Shown one piece after another: positions 48,160 through 59,781 of a DNA stretch of 64,000 nt. The DNA lies in NCBI GenBank assembly GCA_010094045.1, contig ML986604.1:129512-193511 (forward strand), given 5' to 3'. The notes under the pieces are model-generated. The model saw only the letters and a list, made by a program, of their open reading frames with translations. It searched no databases and was not told the DNA's origin. Each line of letters opens with the position of its first letter. Position 1 is the first letter of the stretch. The stretch is from Lojkania enalia. Its lineage: Eukaryota > Ascomycota > Dothideomycetes > Pleosporales. A program made the position numbers and the translations under genes.

Positions 48160-51100
48160 TCATGTTTCGAAGAAATCGTCTCTCCGAATACCGCTCCTGT
48201 CGCACATGCTTCTGAAAATACCACCGGTATCGTAGAGATTCAACGGCGTGTCTAGCTCGGCAATGAGCCCGGCGTCCATGACGCAAATGCGGTCGTATCC
48301 GATGATGGTCTTGAGACGGTGCGCGATGCAGAGTAGCGTCTTGCCCTTGAACCCTTCGACGATGGTCTTTTGAATCTTCTGGTCCGTCTCAAAGTCGACC
48401 GAAGATGTCGCCTCGTCGCACACGATGATTTGCGAACCGCGGACTAGGGCCCGCGCCAACGCCATCAACTGGCGCTGTCCAAGCGAGAAATTGAGGCCCT
48501 CTTCCTCAACCGTCGAGTCTAGATGAATCCGGCCCGATTTGTCCTCCACTGACGCATCGCTCGATACCAAATCCGCTTGACGCAGAGCAGACCACAATTC
48601 CAGATCCGAATGTTCGTCGAACGGATCAAGGTTGGATCTGATGGTCCCTTTGAAGAGAGTGGGGTCTTGTGGGATAATGGCGAGTTTGGAGCGGAGATCG
48701 TGAAGGCCGATCTTGCTAATGTCGACCCCATCAATGGTAATGGAGCCCCCAGACAGTTCCACAAGCCGGAACAGAGTACCCATGATACTAGATTTGCCGG
48801 CGCCTGTCCGCCCAACAACTCCGATGCGCTCGCCCGCGCTAACGTGCATATCAAGGCCCTTAAGGACTAGTGGCAGTCCATCTCGGTAGCGCATCTGAAC
48901 ATTGTCGAATATAATTTCTCCATGCTCCGGCCACGTTGGCCTGACCTGCCCGTAGTGGAGGGGTGCCTCTTCCTCCAACTGCGTACCATAATGATGGATG
49001 CGCTCGGTTGCGTTCATGTTGTTCTCGACCTCCGCAAGCTGTCGCACCGTGAATTGGATCATTTGTACAATGGTAAGGATGTAGGAAAGTACCAATCCGG
49101 CAATACTAGGATCAACGGAGAATCGAGACGTGACGACGAGGATACCGGTCGAGAAAACAAGTAGTATGCCGACAACATCGAGACGAACGCTGAGCCATCG
49201 CTGATTCGCAAAGGTGAGATAATAGGCGCTGTTCATGTCATCGATTGCTGCACGGACGGATCGAGAGAACTGGTCCTGCAACCTATAAGCCCTAATGGTC
49301 GGGGTGCCCATGACTGCTTCGCTGAAGCGTGCGAACACAACGCTTCGAAGGACGGCTTCATGACGCTTCACCTCTCTAGCAGATGCCCTGTAATAGGCGG
49401 CGGATAAGAGGAATACGATAAGGAGGGGACCGAGGGCGACAGCAAAGTAGTAAAAGTAGACAATGATGAGGATAAACACCGAAATAATCATGGCGAGTGT
49501 TAAGAAATACATGCGGATCGCGTCGGTTAGGGTGTTATCCATCACATCGATATCCTTGGAAAAGCGGTTCGTGATTCGTCCGAGGGGCGTTGTATCAAAG
49601 AATGACATCGGGGCTCGCAGGACGCGAGTAATGGCTCGATGCAGCATAACCTTGCCAGCTTCGGTTCCGAAAACAGAGACGGCTATCGAGAAAGCAAACA
49701 TAAAGACTGCCTGAGAAACCCCGAGAGCCGAGTAAACACCGATCTGAGCACGAGTCAATATACGGAACTCATAGCGAAAATTGGGAGGACGAAGTTAGAC
49801 TCACATATGTGCCTTCAGAATAGCCGAAATTATCAGACGTCCACCAGGAGAGCCACAGGCTAGTTACGATATTTGCTCCTTGGGAAAGAATCAATAGAAG
49901 GAGAACAAGCGGCCCAACCCAGAGTCCACCTCCTGCTCTGATGTAGGCAATCCAAACGCTCCAAGACACGCTCTTGACTGCTCGATCCTCTTCTTGCATG
50001 AGTCCCGCACTAGGCTTCTTTCCTTTCTTTTTCTTTACTATCTTCTTCTCGCCTTCAATCTCATCCTCGTTTACTCCCGCTTCTTCCTCTTTCTTTTCTT
50101 CCTTTGCCGTCATTGTCATCAATTTCTGGAAACCTTCATGTTGGGATATGAGGTTATCAAAGGTATCAATGGCCTGTATACGACCCTCATCGACCCAGAT
50201 AATTCTATCGCAACGGTTGAGAACGTGAAGCTGGTGCGTTGCCAATATCCTGCACTTGTCCTTCAATAGCCCGCAAATGGCGTTATCCATGATATGACGG
50301 CCAACATGCGCATCCACGGCCGAAAGAGGGTCATCCATCAGAACAATGTCGGCATCAAAGTAGATTGCACGGGCAATGTTGAGTCGCTGCTTTTGGCCTC
50401 CGGACACTGTAATCCCTCTTTCGCCAATCTCCGTATGATCACCATTTGGTAGCATCTCGAGATCTGGCCGCAGCGCACATGCATCTACAACCTTGTTGTA
50501 CCAATCCTTCTTGAACTCTTTACCGAAAATAATATTTTCCTTGACAGTTGCATTCTGAATCCATGCGTATTGAGGACAGAAGGCGCGCGAGGCTCCGATC
50601 ATGATGTCACCATTAGTCTTCCTCATATCTCCGGCTAATGCCGCCAGGAGCGAACTCTTTCCGGATCCAACGCCACCAATAACTGCGACTAATTCTTTGC
50701 GACCGATGCTGAGATCCAGACCTTTCAATTCAAAAGGATGCTCTTCCTCTTTCGGGGCCTCCGCAGTATCGGGTCGGCTGGACTCTCCGGAGGCTGGCTC
50801 AGGCTGGGCACCGGCTCCCCTGTCTTTTTTCTTCGTGTTGTCTTTTTGCTTCTTCGTCGGGGGACCACCTCTAGGGTCTTTCTTCGGAGCCTTATCTTTA
50901 TCCTGCGTGGGCGTACGCTCCCAAGTAAAATCGGCATGCTTTAGTACGACGGCATCCTTGGCGTCATAATCCCATTCAACGTCCTCTTGGGCTTCTTCCG
51001 CTAGCAAAAACTCTTGGATACGCTTTACCGAAGCATTGGCATCAATGACTTGACCAATAACTAACGGGAGAAAGTTTAAGGGCAGACGTAACGAGTTGAA

Positions 51101-52609
51101 TAGCGCTAGCGAGGAGAAGATTGGGGCCGGGTTAAGGGCATGATTTGATAACGAATAGGTGATGAAGGAAAGCATCGAGGCAAAGACAGGCAAAGACATG
51201 CCGATAGCCAAAATTGCGTTCCGAATTCCCAGCAAGAATTGGACGCCATGGATTTCCTTCTTCCTTATACCTTGAATCCGCTTGAGGAAGCTGGTTTCCC
51301 ATCCAAAATACTTCACAAAGCGAACGGCCTGAAGAATCTCCTGGGTAAGGCTGACACGCTGGTCCGTCAATTTGTTGATAGCCACTCTGCGACGGAACAA
51401 AGACCTAACAGCTCGACCGAGTAACGGCATAGTGATCAGGATGAGACCGAGTCCAGAAAGTGCACTGTAGGTAAGATTAATGATTAGAAGAACGATTGTT
51501 ACCAGGATGGCGATTGGAGAAGTCCAGATCATGTGGAAGAAACCGCTCGCCTGGTCAACACGATAAGTATCAGTTGACATCAGATTGATGATTCTGCCAT
51601 TGCTCCAGCCCTGTCCGTCTCCTTCAACGCCTTGTGGGCCAGCTGGCTTAGCATTTGCCTTTTGATTTTTCTTCAGTGATTTTTTGTACCATTTCTTCTC
51701 CTCTACGCTTCCTGGCTTGATATCTGTTGGAGGAGCTTCCACAATGGCCTTGCCGCCCGCTTTTGCTCGCCCTGATAGTCTCATTGCTTTGTCGAAGATG
51801 ACGGCGATCAAAACACCTCTTGCCTGGCCACCAACCATCATTCCGCGGTACATGAAATGATTCGTTGCCATGCTTTGGGTAAATTGCATTGCAGTGATCC
51901 CAATAACTAAGCCAATGCCTTCTCCGATAGGAGGGCCAGGCCTATTTGTACGATCCGCAATGAATGCCTTTAACGCGAAGTTGATCAGATAACGCAAAAC
52001 GAAGGGCGCTATGGATTGAATAACGCTGGCCAGAAGTTGACATATGCCACCAATAATAAATTCTACCTTGAAGGTATCGAAAAGCGCTCCGAGGAGTGGT
52101 CGTTGACCGCCTTGTTCTCTCCGTCTCTGGAATGATGCTTGAAGTTTCTCGGCAAGGACATCTGCGCTTCTATCCGGATTTACGGTCCAGATGTCGTTTT
52201 TTTCGAGCGGACGTTGGTATCCAACGGTCATAATGGGAGCCATCCATTGGAACGTAATCCTGCTGAAGAACCCGGCATGGTACTCTCTGCTGACCTGTCG
52301 TGTCTTGGGAACGGGAGGTTGTGCTCGCCACTTCAGCGGGTTCACATTCTTGTACCATTTCTTTTTTTTCTGCACTATGGTTTTCTCGGAAGCATTGTCA
52401 CTGAATTCGGAGGCCCCACTTGTACCGCTCTGTAGCCTCGAAAGATTGTCTCGCGTGCTGCGCTTTTCAATGTTGGCCTCCAGGTCTTTGTCCGTTCCCG
52501 CAGCGGGCTCCGAAACGATTGGCTCATACTCGGTGGGTTTTTGCGCGGCGACTTCCTGGTCATTTAGTCTCCATTCCTTCTCTTTCTCGTCTAACGACGA
52601 CGATGACAT
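48160..52609 (-). CDS. YOR1: ABC multidrug transporter, ABCC family, Yor1-like
   Basis: Full-length ATP-driven exporter at the plasma membrane. Exons (minus): 52609-49805 and 49743-48160; 1462 residues. Order TMD1-NBD1-TMD2-NBD2 without an N-terminal TMD0, as in Yor1. NBD1: Walker A GGVGSGKSS, signature VSGGQKQR, Walker B IVLMDDPLSAVD. NBD2: GRTGAGKSS, FSLGQRQL, IIVCDEATSSVD. The NBD1 signature and NBD2 Walker B carry the catalytic Glu only in NBD2 (DE versus DD), which is normal in ABCC proteins. Two Lys/Glu-rich linkers stand out: one just before NBD1 (KKDPRGGPPTKKQKDN region) and one between NBD1 and TMD2. Yor1 in yeast exports oligomycin and organic anions; the substrate here is unknown. 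The 61-nt intron is phase 0 between the halves. Confidence 0.96.
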
Positions 52610-54533
52610 GGTCTAAGAACAGTTAAAGAGGCTGGTTGCGTTTGCGTGTTCAGTGTAAAATATCACGAACCATTGGAGGAGAGCAGATTCAATGGAATTC
52701 TGCTCGGTCTGTTTGTTCCGTGCGATCATACGAAACGAGTGTGGGTGGCAAACGATGTGAAGCCGTTCTATCTCGATGCGCATCCCGTGAAGGGCAGGAC
52801 GAGTTGCGAGCAGTCGAAAACTAGCTCTAGAAACAGGCAGCAGGCAGTCATATACCTCGGAGGGCAAATGGTGAGGTCAAGAGGCGAGCTAGCATCGGCT
52901 CCAAAACGGAGATAAAGCTCTCCAATCAGCAAGTCCGTAGTTCGATGCGAAGCCTGGGGTTTCTAATCGTCAAAGAATGGTTTTTCGCCGTCACCCATCC
53001 TGTCGCGGACTCGGGGGCTCTTCTGGCCCGATATGCCGAGCACCGCAACAGAGCTCAGCAAACGTGACTGTTTGGGCCCCCGTCGGAATCAACCTTGGAA
53101 AAGGCGGTCAATGACTTGGGCACTCTTCTACAATCCGGGTATTCGGTCGTCTGCGCTAACAGACCGGGTCGGTGGTGCTGTAGAGGCTTTTAGACAAGGC
53201 GAAAGGTGACGCCGCGCTGAATACAGCCCAGGTACCACTGAAGCATCGCGGCACGAATTGTAGATCGCTTAGATGGTAGCCGCGGCTCGGGAAGCTTGAT
53301 CTGAAATTGCTTGCTCCAAGTGATCTACGACCAATCCGCCGCTGGGCTCGTCAGTCGGTCGGCTCAATTCCTGGAGCCGCCCTTGGTCGCTCCCGCTGCC
53401 GACAATAGACATAGCCCAACGGCAGCTCCCAGCCTCCTTTTTCCATTTGTTCCCTTGTTGCTGCCGCGTCTCCTTTCAGCAACTGCCATGTGCCGCTTTT
53501 ACCGGCGGCTTGCCGCCTAGGCATTTCTGCAGCATGTTGGTATATCTATCTTCTGTCATCTCAATGTGAGTGAATATGCACAAATCCTCGCCGGTTCAAT
53601 GCCGGCTGCTAGCTCCACAATCTAGGGACGCTTCTAGCTTCCTATGCACCATTGTCTAGTAGTTTCACCTATTAACATAGAAACTACAGCTAGTATTCCT
53701 GAAGCGCATCAATCGATGACGCAGCAAGAGCCGGCATCCCTCCCTGTTGCCCGGAATTGAATTCTCTGCAGCCTCGAGTAATGGCATTGGGCTCGTCGGT
53801 CTAGAAGCCTACCCAAGTTCTAGGGAGTGTGGAGAGGGGTCGGCCCCATGATTCCGGGATCGGAGGGTATGCAGGCGGACGCGTTGAGCGCCGAAAGACT
53901 GGAGCCTAGAAGGGATATAGCTTCGTGAACTAAAGCGACGTAGACGGACGAGAGCGGAGCGGAGGCAAGGATGCTAGCCCCCTGATGACTGCTTATATAC
54001 TTCAAAGCATGAGGCCATAGATGCAAAGTCACGTCTAACGGCGCCCGTCACAATAAATATTACAGCAAATGGTTTCGATATGTTGCATTTCGCTCCGTGT
54101 ACGACTCGTTGTATCATGATTTCCCGGAACACTAAGAGCCAACACAACACGTATGTTTCGTCAGCACTAAATTGAAGTCCTTGACGAACATGATTGATTT
54201 TCAGCTACTATAAGTCTATCATGATGCGCGTCCAATGGAGATGCCGTCTCTAAAACATCGAGTATAGACTAACCTCTGCAGATATAAGAGATCTCCCCAC
54301 GACGCCGCTTTTGATGGGAGTTGACAAAGAAGCGGCGCCATCCTTAAGCTGCTAACTGTATGGACATAAGCCAGTCTAACTCCAGACTAACAACAATAAT
54401 TTTTATATTTTTATTTTTATTTTTATTTTTTATTTTTGCAAAGAACCGCTACACCGTATCCTATCACTCCCATGTTGTCAAATATTCCTACAAATCTAGA
54501 GGGGGAAGGTGAGGTAGGGTGGTACATGCCAGT
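52610..54533. other. Intergenic region upstream of the ABC gene
   Basis: Promoter of the ABC transporter on the left, 3' flank of the ornithine aminotransferase gene on the right. No gene is supported. A T-arm-like hairpin near 53590 lacks the rest of a tRNA. A TTTTTA simple repeat closes the region. Confidence 0.5.
54401..54437 (+). repeat. (TTTTTA)n simple repeat
   Basis: About six imperfect copies of TTTTTA lie in the 3' flank of the ornithine aminotransferase gene. On that gene's strand they read TAAAAA and may contain or border its polyadenylation signal, which is an inference. Confidence 0.85.
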
Positions 54534-56142
54534 CTAGTTATCCACTCCAATATGCACGTTTTTCTCGCCAGGTGGAAGGATCTCTTCCTCCCTCTTTCCC
54601 TTGAGGTCTGGTAATTCCTCCATCGCTTCTTTTATGATGCCTAAAGCAGTCTGAATCTCTTCTTCGGTGATAACAAGCGGTGGCGCTAGGCGGATAATGT
54701 TTTGGTGAGTGGGTTTCGCCTGCACAGTAGTGTTAGTACTTTCTAGACTGTCCTTAACATGCGCAATCTCGAGGGCTTTTCCTACCAATAATCCTTTCTC
54801 TTTGAAGAGCATGCAAAGATCCCAAGCACTATGGCCATTCGTCTTGCTCTCGTCAATGACGATCGCATTGAGAAGACCTTTGCCGCGAATAATCTTCACT
54901 ATAGGACTATTTATGTTCGTAAGTCCCTCACGGAACAAATTTCCTAGCCTTTCAGCACGCTCGACCATGTTCTCCTCTTGAATCAACTCGAGTGCCCGAA
55001 TTGCTACGGCGGATCCTAGCGGGTTGCCGCCATAGGTCGAGCCGTGGGTGCCCGGCTCAATCGTGAGCATGACATCCCTTGAGCCCAGAACGCAAGAGAC
55101 AGGATACATGCCACCTGAGATAGCTTTGCCAAGCAATACTAGGTCCGGTTTGATACCACTCCACTCACAGCAAAGCATTTTTCCAGTTCGCGCAATGCCG
55201 GTCTGTATCTCGTCGCAGATCAACAGAACGTTATGCTTCTCGCAAAGCGCCTTTACTTCTCGAAGATAATTGTCATCCGGTACTACAATGCCGGCTTCGC
55301 CCTGAATGGGTTCGACGAGGAACGCGGCCGTGTTCTTTCCGTGTCGCTCAAGAACCTCGCGAACATCGTCCACATTATTGTACCTAATCGGCTTTCCCGT
55401 TGATGGATCAACACTTCCAATGTTTGGTAGATACGGTCCGTAATTCTCGCGCGATTCGGGATCAGTGGACATGGTAATTGCGGCGAACTGGAAGTCTACT
55501 TTAGCTCATGCTTTCCGACTCGGGGGCTGTGTATTTACTGTTCGTCCGTGGAAATTCTCCTGCACAGAGAACACCAGTGCTTCGTCATGTGGTATTCCCT
55601 TGCTCTTGTAGCCCCATTTCCGCGCAATCTTTACTGCTGTTTCCACGGCCTCTGCTCCCGTGTTCATGGGCAACACCATATCGAAGCCGAACAATTGCGT
55701 GACGAACTCGGCGAAGCGCGGGAACACATCGTTGTAGAAGGCTCTGCTGCTGAGAGTCAACCTCGAAGCTTGCTCAGTCAACGCCTTCACAAGTTCGGGG
55801 TGGCAATGGCCCTGGTTCACGGCGCTGTACGCGGACAGGAAGTCGAGATAGTGCTTGCCTTCAGGGTCCCAAACCGAACAACCGCTTGCTCGCGAGAACA
55901 CTGTGCGTGAAATCAGCCCTGCGAACAAAAAGCCTCCGTGTGAAGGAGCACATACCGATAGGGAGAGGATGATAGTTGTGTGCGGCGAACTGGGCTTCTG
56001 CGGCAAAGGCGTCTTTCGACGTAGCGGCACGATACTTGGCGGGGTCTGGAGTACCCGTGGGATGAAATGCGCGAGCGGTGGGCTTCAGGCCTGTGCCATT
56101 GCTGGCGGTCGGACTGCTGTTTTGGATTGCGCTTGGAGCCAT
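54534..56142 (-). CDS. CAR2: Ornithine aminotransferase
   Basis: PLP enzyme that converts ornithine and 2-oxoglutarate to glutamate semialdehyde and glutamate, linking arginine breakdown to proline. Exons (minus): 56142-55956, 55900-55539, 55487-54534; 500 residues. Class III aminotransferase marks: [67 protein letters not shown], the PLP lysine in LLGKAISGG (Lys304), [11 protein letters not shown] and IRLAPPLVI. About 45 residues precede the domain and have no clear mitochondrial presequence. Compared with yeast Car2 there is an insertion of about 15 residues ([14 protein letters not shown]) near the C-terminus and a longer tail. Introns are 55 and 51 nt. Confidence 0.95.
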
Positions 56143-56994
56143 GGTTGTGCTCGAGTTGCTCGAAATGTTGTTTCAACGTGGGATTATGTGGAAACAGGAC
56201 AAGCTATCTTTGTCAGGCAAGGGCAAAGGAAAGAGAATGAGTGGAGAGTGAAGAAGAGGCCACGTCAATCGAACGTAAAACAGATTTATTGCTACTTTTC
56301 TATCTCTAAGCCGTAGTTAGCCTCAACCTGCGCATAGGGTTTGTAGGACTAGCAGAGTCGCGAGAACCTGCGCTTAGCGGTCACTGTCCCCGCTGACGGC
56401 GCCGAATAACGGGGCATGGTATTGGCTGGTCTGGTCAAGGGCGGCCGGTCTCGTGATGGACTGAGGGGCCTAGATCCGAGTATTGAAAGGTGCGACAAAA
56501 TCCAGCAGGCAAAGAGATACTCCGTTGCGAACAATGTTTGAGGCGACGAGGTTGAGGTGATTCGCATGCCGCCGGGGTCCAAACCCACGCTCGTGCTCCG
56601 GCAAAAGTTCCAAGGAGGCGACCTCTTGATCAGGTATCGCCTCCTCACACAGCAGGACCAACTCTCCAATCCGGCAGCTCGCAAGATTCCAGTAGAACCC
56701 GTAATCACGTGTAATGACACCTACTCATTTAAGAAGGTGCACTGAAATAACAATCTATATATGAACAGTGTTGCTCAGGCAGATGTCTTTCGGGCCCCGC
56801 TCATGACGTTAGTGTCTCACCCTAGAACACGATCTTCCCACAGCTTTTATTGCTTCCGAGGAACAGTCCATTCAAGGACTATACTCTCGATATTCAGAGT
56901 CGGCGGATTCAACAGCGCGGCTCCCCATCTGCATCTAAAGCGGACATACTAAGCAGACTTCCATTCAATTTCCACATCCTCTTGTGACGGCAAG
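56143..56994. other. Divergent intergenic region
   Basis: Promoters of ornithine aminotransferase (minus) and the AAA ATPase (plus). Contains a perfect eight-base inverted repeat at 56614-56644 (see findings). Nothing else seen. Confidence 0.5.
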
Positions 56995-58933
56995 ATGACT
57001 ACACAAGAGGACTTCACTTTCGTTGAGAACGAAACCATCCGCGGCAGCAAGCCACCCAAGCTCTTTGATGATTACCAACAATTCACGTCCGGTAGGACGA
57101 CAGATCTTGATGTTCAGATCGTTACTGCTCTTCGAACAAAGCACCCCGAGCTGACCGTCACCACTGTTCCTGGATCTAATTGCAATCTCCTTCAATTCGC
57201 CGCTGCTGGCTATGCCCAAGCCGAGCTCGATGACGACGCTGAGCCTGTTCTACGCTGGCGTGGATTTGTTGGACCGTCTCATAGGGGCGGCTCCGGATAC
57301 CTGGCCGACGCGATCTTTTTTGCGCGGTACAACTACACATGGAACAATGAAAACTTCATTTTGTATTCTATTGTAGAGGGATACGATTCCGTTCAATACA
57401 TCCTGAAGGAGCCTAGGGGACAGGAGACGTCCTTTTCGCATTCGTCGGTGGTTGACTCGCTGCTGGCCACCATTGGAGCCTGGCTTATCAAGGAAGAGCC
57501 AGCAATTTACGTGTACGATCGCTATTGGACTAGGAGCACAAAGCTATGGCAAGAAGTAAAAAAAGCTAAATGGGAGGATGTGATTCTGGACCCGAAAATG
57601 AAGAAGGCCTTGACGGAAGTTGCCAATAAATTCTTCGACAATCGCGACGTCTACGAAGAGTACGGGGTGCCTTGGAAGCGCGGTCTCATCTTCCACGGAC
57701 CAGTGGGTAATGGAAAGGTATGCCAATTTTAATGGCGCACTAATTGCCTACTAGCTTACCATCTCTCCAGACAATATCCTTGAAAGCGCTTATGCACACG
57801 CTCTACGAGCGACATCCTCCCGTCGTGACTCTTTACGTGAAATCAGCTCCATATGACTACAACATCCGCGATGTCTTCCAAATGGCTAGGTCCATGACGC
57901 CGTGTATGCTTGTGCTAGAGGACATTGACACAATCGTCACAAATAGCACGCGGAGTTACTTCTTCAATGAAGTTGATGGCTTGGAGAACAATGATGGTAT
58001 ATTGATGATCGCCACTACAAATCATTGTAAGCTAGCCTTGCCTCAAAGATGCTTATCCACATATATGTGGCGCTCCAGTCATCCGAAAATTGACGCCAGT
58101 AGTGGATCAACTGGACCCTGGGCTATCTAAAAGGCCTTCAAGGTAATCCGAATCTGTCGAATTTTGTAAAGAGACGGCGATACTAATGTTACGACAAGAT
58201 TTGATAGAAAATATCTATTCCCGCTGCCCGATAAGGTGCGATCCGCTTGCCCATATTCCCCGTACTCGTTTAGTTGCTGACAGGCTGCAGGGAGAACGGT
58301 CGCTCTATGGTAATGAATTGAGCTGAACTTTTAGTTTGAAATGAGGCTAACTAGCGCCAAGCACAATATTGGCGCAAGAAGCTCAAGAACAAGAAGAATA
58401 TCGAGTTTCCGAGCAAGCTGTGCGATGCCATTGCCGACATCACAGATGATTTCAGCTTCGCATACATGAAAGAAGCTTTTGTTGCAACTTTGCTTGATCT
58501 AGCAAGAAACGATGGGAGCGAGGACGAAGATGATGCTCTAGAGAGCGATGGAGACGACCCGCTCGACAAGTATCTGTTCTGGCGTGCCTTCAAGGCGCAG
58601 GTCAAGATCCTACGTAGCGAGATGGGCAGTGAAACATCGGCTAGTGTTAGATCCAATGCAGGGACAACACTTGGTGCATATGAGGGATTTTCTTCTGGTT
58701 GTGGGGAATTGATACCTTTGCTTGACGCTATGAAAGTACAGGGCGGCTTACAGCCATGCAGCAAGGCTGCTTCGCGCTTGGCAATGACATCTGCAGAGCC
58801 CCAGCGTGAGCGCTTAGATGACAACCGGGTTATTAACAACGGCTCGATTCTCAGCCCTCTTCGCTCGTTTGCCCCACTAGCGCAGACCAAGTTCGCGCGT
58901 CTCGATGAGGGCGTGTGGAGTTGGGGCTTGTAG
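56995..58933 (+). CDS. Bcs1-like AAA ATPase
   Basis: AAA ATPase of the Bcs1-related group that is expanded in filamentous fungi. Exons 56995-57717, 57771-58026, 58103-58142, 58199-58235, 58291-58309, 58362-58933; 548 residues. Walker A GPVGNGKT (Lys241, then an intron), Walker B MLVLEDIDTIV, NEVDGLENNDGILMIATTNH with the sensor Asn, then LDQLDPGLSKRPSRFDRKYLFPLPD. The N-terminal 200 residues are soluble and lack the membrane helix and import signal of true mitochondrial Bcs1, so it is not the Rieske-protein translocator. The C-terminal helical lid holds DDITDDFSFAYMKEAF and an acidic stretch. Exon 5 is only 19 nt. The acceptor of exon 6 (CCAAG|CA) was chosen because it restores the AQYWRKKL frame. 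Substrate unknown. Confidence 0.85.
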
Positions 58934-59781
58934 TGCCGTCGCAGCCGGCCATGGCAGCCCGGTACGTAAGGAGGAGTAGCCTTCGGGATATGTGAGTATA
59001 CCAATGTACGACATGAAGGAATGGACGGTGGTTGGCTGTTACTTTGAACATGATCGCATATCAACGGTCTTGACGCCTAGGAGATGCTTGTTCGTTGTGT
59101 ACATTCACCGGCGTGCAGTAGTGTACGGCACGCAATGCGGAGAGCTTGCGTGATACAGTTGCCGCCTCTTCTGGAAATCTTCTCGTGCATATTCACAGAA
59201 AATCCCGCTCGCATCCTGGGGAAAGCGACCCTTACCGGCCCGTCGGGTCTTACGCTGACATCGTTTGAGAATAAGTTCTGTCAAACCTACACCATGAGGC
59301 GCGGAGACGCGGGACTCGAAGCGGTCAAGGATCTTTCGAGCAAACCGGTCAACATCTTCATCACAAGTCCCAACTGCCCCCAGACTAGCTCCGCGACGCC
59401 CAATCCACGTCTTCGGCAGTCATGCCGCGACTCACAGCCTGGTTGAAATTACCAGACGACATTCTGTCATGAATAGTCCAAAGCGTCAAACGTGATAAGC
59501 CCGTGAGAGTTGAATGGACAGAGTAATTCGGGGCCTCCCGAAGGCAGCGAGGCCCTTACACAAAGTCAGCCTGGGAGCCTCTACTTCCCACCAAGAGCTG
59601 AACAAGGTATATCTGCCAGTGTTGCAACGCGTCTGGCCACTGCTGCCTTTGATTATTTTCCTTCAGGTTTTCAGCGGTTTCTTTTGTCTCTATTGTTTCT
59701 AATTTGGCGCTTTGGTTTGATGCCCCTCGACAAGGCTAGGTGAACTGCGCCCGCCATCAGCTTTGCACCAGTCTTTTGGCC
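58934..59781. other. Intergenic region
   Basis: 3' flank of the AAA gene and promoter of the next Zn2Cys6 gene. Open frames at 59084-59446 and 59510-59743 are short and without domains. The last 130 bases are CT-rich as in promoters. Confidence 0.5.

Noticed and set aside
53590..53606. tRNA T-arm-like stem-loop
   Set aside because: A perfect five-base stem with a TTCAATG loop is present, but no matching acceptor stem, D-arm or anticodon arm was found upstream.
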